Positions 58,822-64,000 of a stretch of 64,000 nt of DNA are shown here, one piece after another. Both the position numbers and the translations under genes were made by a program. The notes below the pieces were generated by a model. It was not told the DNA's origin, made no database searches, and saw nothing but the letters and a program-made list of their open reading frames with translations. Source of the DNA: Megasphaera sp. AM44-1BH (GTDB lineage Bacteria > Bacillota > Negativicutes > Veillonellales > Megasphaeraceae); contig NZ_QSFA01000014.1 of NCBI RefSeq assembly GCF_003467125.1, positions 24,500-88,499 on the forward strand, written 5' to 3'. The number at the start of each line of letters is the position of its first letter. The first letter of the stretch is position 1.

Positions 58822-59499
58822 CTACCCGCGGTCTTTCTGTTTCCGGTCATTTCTCTGTTTCCAGAGAAATCCTCCTGCCAGGGTAATAGCGACCAATATG
58901 CCCTGAATCACCATTTCATTCCCTTTCCCATAGGGAAAATACGGGTCCGTTGCCAGCATCCCGCCGGCGGCCCAGCCGAGAATAGCCCCGCCAATATAGA
59001 CCAGTATGGGAAAACGGTTCATGATTTTAATGACGATGGTACTGCCAAAGATGATGATAGGGACGGAAATCATCATGCCCATCACTAGAAGGCCCAGGTG
59101 TCCGCCAGTAGCACCGACGATTCCCAGTACGTTGTCGAGGCTCATGAGAGCGTCGGCGGCAATAATGGTGCGCACAGCCGCAAAAAGGGAATCTTTGGCT
59201 TCTACGTGGATATTTTCATCATCATCGGCTCCGATGAGTTTAATACCAATAAGGACCAGCAGGATAGCACCGACGGTCTTAAGATAGGGGATCTGCAGCA
59301 GCCAGACGACAGCAGCCGCCATGAGGAAACGCAGGACGATAGCCCCGCCGGTCCCGTACAAAATGGCCTTCTTCTGTAAATGATGGGGCAGATTTTTTGC
59401 CGCCATGCCAATGACGATAGAATTATCGCCACCCAGTGCCAGATCGATGAGAACGACCTGGGCAATGGTCCATATATCAAATAGTATATTTTCTTCCAA
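58822..59499 (-). CDS. TerC family membrane protein
   Basis: 225 residues, seven membrane helices. The two acidic motifs DLALGGDNSIVIGMA and ADALMSLDNVLGI are those of TerC/YjbE-type proteins, which export manganese and help load secreted metalloproteins in relatives. The start is TTG at 59499 after AAAGGAGG. The promoter is TACACA-17-TATAAT just upstream; no yybP-ykoY riboswitch core was found. Confidence 0.92.
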   Translation of the reverse strand: MEENILFDIWTIAQVVLIDLALGGDNSIVIGMAAKNLPHHLQKKAILYGTGGAIVLRFLMAAAVVWLLQIPYLKTVGAILLVLIGIKLIGADDDENIHVEAKDSLFAAVRTIIAADALMSLDNVLGIVGATGGHLGLLVMGMMISVPIIIFGSTIVIKIMNRFPILVYIGGAILGWAAGGMLATDPYFPYGKGNEMVIQGILVAITLAGGFLWKQRNDRKQKDRG

Positions 59500-59598
59500 G
59501 AGGAACCTCCTTTACCTGCACAAAACAACAGGTATATTATACGCAAAAATAAGCAGCTTGTGTAGGGTACAGGTGAGTAAATGATGACTTTCTGCGGT

Positions 59599-59632
59599 AA
59601 AAAAACAGAGGCTGCCATAGAGACAGCCCCTG
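59599..59632 (-). terminator. Terminator of the YadA-like gene
   Basis: Minus strand CAGGGGCTG/CAGCCTCTG stem followed by TTTTTTT. Confidence 0.88.
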
Positions 59633-59644
59633 TCGCCAGGTACA

Positions 59645-62090
59645 TTATTTCAGGCCTAATTTTTCCATAATACGATTGAGTTTGTCCTGCGTATCCTGAT
59701 TTTGTTTCTGCAGTTCCTGTACCTGATTCTTCAGATTCTTTACTTCGGCATCTTTTGCCTGATTTTCCTGTTTGAGCGTGGAGATTTCCCGTACCAGCGC
59801 AGCTTTGGAAACAGGTCCGCGGTTGACACCACTGCCGATCCCCACGGTGACACCGGCATTGATCATGTTTTCGCCATTTCCCACGGTCGCACCCATGCTG
59901 ACAATCATATTGTCATTGGGCCGGTAGAAGGCGCCAATAGCCGCTGCCGTAGAATTACGGTAATTGCCGATGCCGGCAGAAATACTCCAGGAGTCGTCGC
60001 CATTGGGATCCGGATGAAGTGCTGCCAGAGCCGCAGCGCCGGCACCGATGCGGTTGATGCGCGTATCGAGGCGACTGAGGTGATGGCCCCGGCTGTTGAT
60101 GGCTTCTCCTGCAGCATCTGCCACTTTCGCAATCTGACCGACGGTGGCCGCATCATCCTTTTCTTTGCCGTCGGCTACGCCATGAATCTGGTTGCCGCCG
60201 GCGTTGATTTCACTGCTGGATACTTTGACCTTGCCAGTCTGGATACCGTCTTTGTCCAGGGTCATCTTACTGTCCCCGCTGCCGATAGTCACCTTGTCAA
60301 AGGATACCTCCTTCTTGGTGGAAATCTTGATGGCACCGTTGTCGTTAGACAGTTCGATATTGTCGCCGCTGGTGAAGTTCTGGACGTCGCCGGCCTTAAT
60401 CTTCTTCACCGTCTTGCCATCAATCTGGCTTTCCCAGCTGCCGTTGGCCGCATCCTTCACCTTTTCATTCAGGTTGTTCAGGGCATCCACCACATTGTTG
60501 TTTTCCTTGTTCCGGATATCTTCGCTGATCTTGGATACATCTCCCAGATCCGAAGCCTTGGCAACGTTGTCGATGGTGATATCCTTCACCTGGTCCGGAT
60601 GCATCTTATCCTGTACATGGAGTTTCACCTTATTGTCATCGGAAACCTTGTAGTCCCCGGTGTAGTTCCCTTCCTTGTCCTTTTCTCCCACCAGCTGGAA
60701 GTCGGAATTGTTCTTCTTCAGGTCACTTACATTGTCAGCCACCTGTTTCAACTGTTCTTCCGTGGCGGCCCGGCCCTTGGTAGCAAAGTCCTGTGCGTCG
60801 ATGGTCCTGTTGGTGAGGCCGCTGAGGGTGCCGTTGTTGCCGTCGATAGTCACCGTCTGGTGACCGCTGGTACCATTACCGATGGTCACCGTCCCGCCAT
60901 TGCCATCAATAACTACAGAATTTCCATTTCGATTTATCTCCGCTAGTAGTATCCCCAATGGAGACCCCTGCTGTAGTGGATTTCCAGATTGGAGAAGAAA
61001 TGGCACTCCGGAAGACACTGCTCTGAATATTTCCTGTATTGGAACCTTCCCAAGGCAGATATCCTTGGACTCCCGCTTGGGTAGCCCAATTGGACACCGA
61101 GTAAGCCCCCAGGGCTACACCGTCCTTGGCGTCAGATCCATCTACTTTAGCACCATAACCGATGGCTGCACCGGCTTCAGCTCCATTGACAAGAGAATCG
61201 GCTCCCAATGCAATAGAATACGTCCCATTGGCGTTGGCACCCTTTTCTCCCACGTTATTGCCCCCGATGGCAATCCCATAGGGATGGTCCGAAGAGCTGT
61301 CCTGCCCAATAGCAATAGAACCCTGATTATTCACGATGGCATTTTCCCCGATGGCGATTCCATAGGGATTATTGTTCGCCTGGGCCCCGGTCCCGATGGC
61401 TACGGCATCCGTTCCATGGGCTTTGGCCTCTTTCCCGAAAGCGAGGGCTCCTCCCATGGTGGATTCAGAAGAATGGCCGATGGCCATGCCATCTTCTACC
61501 GTAGCATGTGCCGATTCACCCAGGGCTATGGAAGAATTCCCCTGGGAAGATGCACTCTTCCCGATAGCAACAGCGTTGGCCTTTTCCGCAGAGGCCTTAT
61601 TGCCGATGATTACATCATAGGTCCATTTACCGGAAGCATTGCGCCCCAAAACGATGCTGTAGTCACTGCCTTCTCCAGTATCGCCAATGGCGCCAATGGC
61701 AATGGAATAATTGTACAGTTTGCTATTGTATTAGGCCTTGCCAAAACTAAAGCCATGTTTCTGGCTGTCATAAGCAAATTCTCCATCATTGAACAATAGA
61801 GTCTCGAAAAATTTGCTGGTCCCATAAACAAATAAATCTCCCTGGGTGTGAGGATAATCTCCGATAGTAACACTACCATACTGGACTTTCTCCCCGGCAG
61901 CCGCATAGGCGGGGACTACGGCTGTACTCCCCAGCACCAGTGCCAATGTTATAGCCCTGGTCAGCCAGACATAGCGGTTGCGTCTGTCATGAACTCCCCC
62001 ATCTTTTGATCCGTGATTTTTTGCGATTTCCGATACGACAACCCATACCGAGCGGGCCTTGCTCCAAATGACTTTAAAGATTTTATTCAT
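59645..62090 (-). pseudogene. Trimeric autotransporter (YadA-like), disabled by stop and frameshift
   Basis: All parts of a trimeric adhesin are present. An extended signal peptide (MNKIFKVIWSKARSVWVVVSE) comes first. YadA head repeats follow (ANAVAIGKSA, TYSIALGADS), then a stalk with a neck-like segment, and an anchor barrel (about 60,060-59,830: WSISAGIGNYRNSTAAAIGAFY). A coiled coil of about 60 residues extends beyond the barrel (EISTLKQENQAKDAEVKNLK). Two lesions break it: an in-frame TAA at 61731-61733 after FSFGKA, and one extra A near 60930 (GATAAATCG) that shifts the frame between TTSGD and NRNGNSVVI. Intact length would be about 814 residues. Confidence 0.88.
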
Positions 62091-62416
62091 GATATTTCAC
62101 CTACTCAAAAACCAATGATAACTACATCCTTGAATACGCACACATTTCTGTGATAAATAATGCAAATAGTATTATAAATATAACAAATAGATTGATTTTC
62201 AAACTTTAATGTTATATATTATATCATATTAATTTAATCATTCTAAAACATATTGCGTGTTATAATAAAAAAATATACGTACCATAACTGTTTTTTAGTC
62301 AACAAATCTTAAAAAGTAAGCGGGAAACTGTACCTGCCCCGTTAGAAAAACAACGGATAAATCATAAAAAATTACGTATACTATGTACAGAATTAATTTA
62401 CTAAAGAGGTGATACC
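62091..62416. other. AT-rich divergent intergenic region
   Basis: No gene. It must hold the promoters of the YadA-like gene and the bicupin gene; many TATAAT-like words make the choice uncertain. A hairpin-free stretch of A and T runs from 62140 to 62280. Confidence 0.5.
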
Positions 62417-63073
62417 ATGAAAGAACCGGTAGGAAAAATCTTTTCTATTACACAGGAAAATACACCTGTTCCTGGATGCACCATTTCCAGTCAGGAATTC
62501 CAGGAAAATGGATATACCTTTTCCTATTTTTCTATGGCCGCCCATACGGACATCAGTGCCGAAAGCTATGCCTATCCCAAATGGCTGTACGTACTGGCGG
62601 GGACACTGACCATATATACGCCGGACGGCATCTTTCAGGTTCTACATGCCGGAGAAAGTGTCCTGACACCACGGCATATTCCCATTGGCATGAAGGCCGA
62701 TACAGATACGATTTACAGTGAATTGACATTACAGGAGGAATCTATTATGAACAACATCATCAAAGAAGGCACAGTATTCCAGCTCGCCAATCTCGTTCCC
62801 TATCAGGAAGGAAAAATCATCAACATGGACATCATTTCCGATCCGAAATTGAAATTCGTCGTCATGAGCCTGGCTGCTGGCACAGGCCTTTCAGAACACG
62901 CCGCACCGGGCGAAGCACTGGTATTCGCATTGGACGGCACTGCCACCATCACCTACGAAGGTACACCTGTAACCATCCACAAAGGGGAAACGATCAAATT
63001 CGCCGCCGGTGGCCGTCACGCTGTTCAGGCCGACAGCAACTTTAAAATGGCACTCCTCCTGACACTGAAGTAG
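62417..63073 (+). CDS. Bicupin protein
   Basis: 218 residues with two cupin barrels. The first (about 30-105) has lost the metal histidines (WLYVLAGTLTIYTPDGIFQVLHAGES). The second (about 135-215) has SLAAGTGLSEHAAPGEALVFALDG with a partial H...E pattern and KGETIKFAAGGRHAV with the motif-2 His. AGAGGTG lies before the ATG. Function unknown; a binding or regulatory role is possible. Confidence 0.85.
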   Translation: MKEPVGKIFSITQENTPVPGCTISSQEFQENGYTFSYFSMAAHTDISAESYAYPKWLYVLAGTLTIYTPDGIFQVLHAGESVLTPRHIPIGMKADTDTIYSELTLQEESIMNNIIKEGTVFQLANLVPYQEGKIINMDIISDPKLKFVVMSLAAGTGLSEHAAPGEALVFALDGTATITYEGTPVTIHKGETIKFAAGGRHAVQADSNFKMALLLTLK

Positions 63074-63490
63074 GAAAAAAGCCGCAGACCGGGAAGGGCA
63101 GCAGTCAGCGGCCAGCGGATAGCTGTTGAAAGGCCGCAGTGCGTGGGAAGGCAGCTGCCAGCAGGTTGAGCCGGTGCGACGGACAGTGAGTCTTTGCCGT
63201 CCCCGCGAGGGGAAGGGGCCTTATTTCAATAGTGAGTCCTATTCATGAGTCCGTTTATCCGCATGGGAACGAAGCCAGTCCGACGTACCACATCCTCGGA
63301 CTCAGATACTGAGACGCAAACGATAAAAAACCCCTTCAGACGCCGTTGGCGCCAGCTTCCCCTCACGGGGACGCCATGCTACACGGCACTATGAACCAGC
63401 TAATTCCATTCAGGGAGAGCAATACTACACTGCGCTTTAAGCCAGCTTTTGCACCTGAAAACTGTAAGCATAAAATATAATCGTATATGT
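63074..63490. repeat. Dispersed repeat field, inverted relative to 15.9-16.7 kb
   Basis: No gene. 63208-63232 is the inverted copy of the GGCCCCTTCC...GGGGACGG palindrome at 15871. 63262-63390 repeats, on the other strand, the blocks of 16595-16735 in the same order. Further weak matches (CCCTTCCC, CTGCGG) lie at 63080-63160. Confidence 0.75.
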
Positions 63491-63536
63491 AAAATGCCGG
63501 ATGTTATGGTGTGCCCATCATAACATCCGGCATTTT
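63491..63536. terminator. Perfect 18-bp hairpin
   Basis: AAAATGCCGGATGTTATG and its complement CATAACATCCGGCATTTT with a 10-nt loop. A/T ends on both sides make it a bidirectional terminator. Confidence 0.85.
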
Positions 63537-63544
63537 GCCAACCC

Positions 63545-63961
63545 GGTTCTCTGCTTTCGCCGAAACCACGATATTCCTTTATCTCTGAAAAGGGGCTGCG
63601 AATGGGCACTGCATTCCGGTATAAGCGAGGGCTCACGACGGGGGCGCTTTGCATCGGAATCATCGGCTATGGTGTCAGATACAAGGCGGAGGAAAGAGGC
63701 GTAGCGGTGCTACATCGATAGACGACAACGCTGTAGATGATGCTATAGCCGGTGAGGCAGACAGAAGAAGTCCCCTGGCCATGAGCCCCTACACACATTT
63801 GCGCGTCACTGCGCTCCTTCAAATGTGGTTCTCTGCTTTCGCCGAAACCACGATATTCCTTTATCTCTGAAAAGGAGCTGCGAATGGGCACTGCGTTCCG
63901 GCATAAGCGATTCACACACATTTGCGCGTCACTGCGCTCCTTCAAATGTGGTTCTCTGCTT
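63545..63961. repeat. Interspersed direct repeats of 84 and 48 nt
   Basis: Unit A (63545-63628 and 63827-63910, 84 nt, few differences) begins GGTTCTCTGCTTTCGCCGAA. Unit B (63791-63838 and 63914-63961) is ACACATTTGCGCGTCACTGC and on, and can form a CACATTTG/CAAATGTG hairpin. Unit B overlaps the start of unit A. Spacing and unit length do not fit a CRISPR array. Confidence 0.85.
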
Positions 63962-64000
63962 ATCTCAGGAACCTGGGAGAATGGGAAGCCAATACGTTAT

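Noticed and set aside
59500..59600. yybP-ykoY manganese riboswitch before the TerC gene
   Set aside because: The space between promoter and start is only about 40 nt and lacks the conserved aptamer sequence.
63545..63961. Possible CRISPR array
   Set aside because: Only two copies of each unit, units too long, spacing irregular, and no cas genes anywhere in the window.

Overview
The window looks like a chromosome segment of a Gram-negative-staining (diderm) Firmicute of the class Negativicutes, most likely a Megasphaera-like gut or rumen anaerobe. This is inference. It rests on Firmicute-style strong ribosome binding sites, GAAC-N4-GTTC LexA boxes and small Firmicute-type regulators, found together with true outer-membrane systems: a two-partner-secretion adhesin with its TpsB porin, and a trimeric YadA-like autotransporter. 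Rubrerythrin, an iron-sulfur repair protein and ferredoxin-nitroreductases point to an anaerobe.

Layout. 1-8.6 kb: small redox and regulatory genes (aldo/keto reductase with divergent LysR; a TetR-SDR cassette lying between two copies of a recombinase 3' end; a truncated MutT; a TetR-cupin-flavodoxin-flavin reductase block). 8.6-17.5 kb: an accessory zone with a tnpB-only IS605-type element, a deleted IS4-type element, an ORF-less group II intron sitting behind a terminator, an AAA/PD-(D/E)XK protein, a DUF2249 protein and a field of structured repeats. 17.5-24.5 kb: RIC repair protein, glycerate kinase, ZIP transporter, a RelB/RelE-type toxin-antitoxin pair, and an arsR-arsM-nitroreductase operon with a perfect operator. 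23.9-28.5 kb: a peroxide-stress cluster (rubrerythrin, glutaredoxin, two glutathione peroxidases of which one is split, PNPOx-like protein, a secreted repeat peptide, thioredoxin reductase) and a divergent OhrR-type regulator; several of its promoters share an AT-rich inverted operator. 28.6-31.3 kb: tRNA-Pro(GGG), a small island holding an HsdS remnant and a candidate type I toxin-antitoxin locus, then a LexA-controlled Y-family polymerase with a YolD-like partner. 31.4-48.7 kb: housekeeping and transport (ThiS-ThiF fusion, GutM, phosphohexomutase, threonine aldolase, HAD, MsrA, AsmA-like, radical SAM, VWA protein, potABCD, AbgT-PepT). 48.7-62.1 kb: cell-surface region with a 2264-residue TpsA adhesin carrying MBG repeats and a lectin-like insert, its TpsB, tRNA-Ser and tRNA-Pro(CGG), FucU-like protein, TerC and a disabled YadA-like gene. 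62.4-64 kb: a bicupin and another repeat field, partly an inverted copy of the one near 16.6 kb.

The most informative signals beyond ordinary annotation are the OhrR-type regulon with its shared operator, the convergent small toxin/antisense locus behind tRNA-Pro, the dispersed repeats whose stems change in a compensatory way, the promoter-terminator leader of thiF, and the traces of one dismantled mobile or restriction element scattered over the left half of the window. Long open frames lying opposite the adhesin and porin genes were judged to be composition artefacts and left out.
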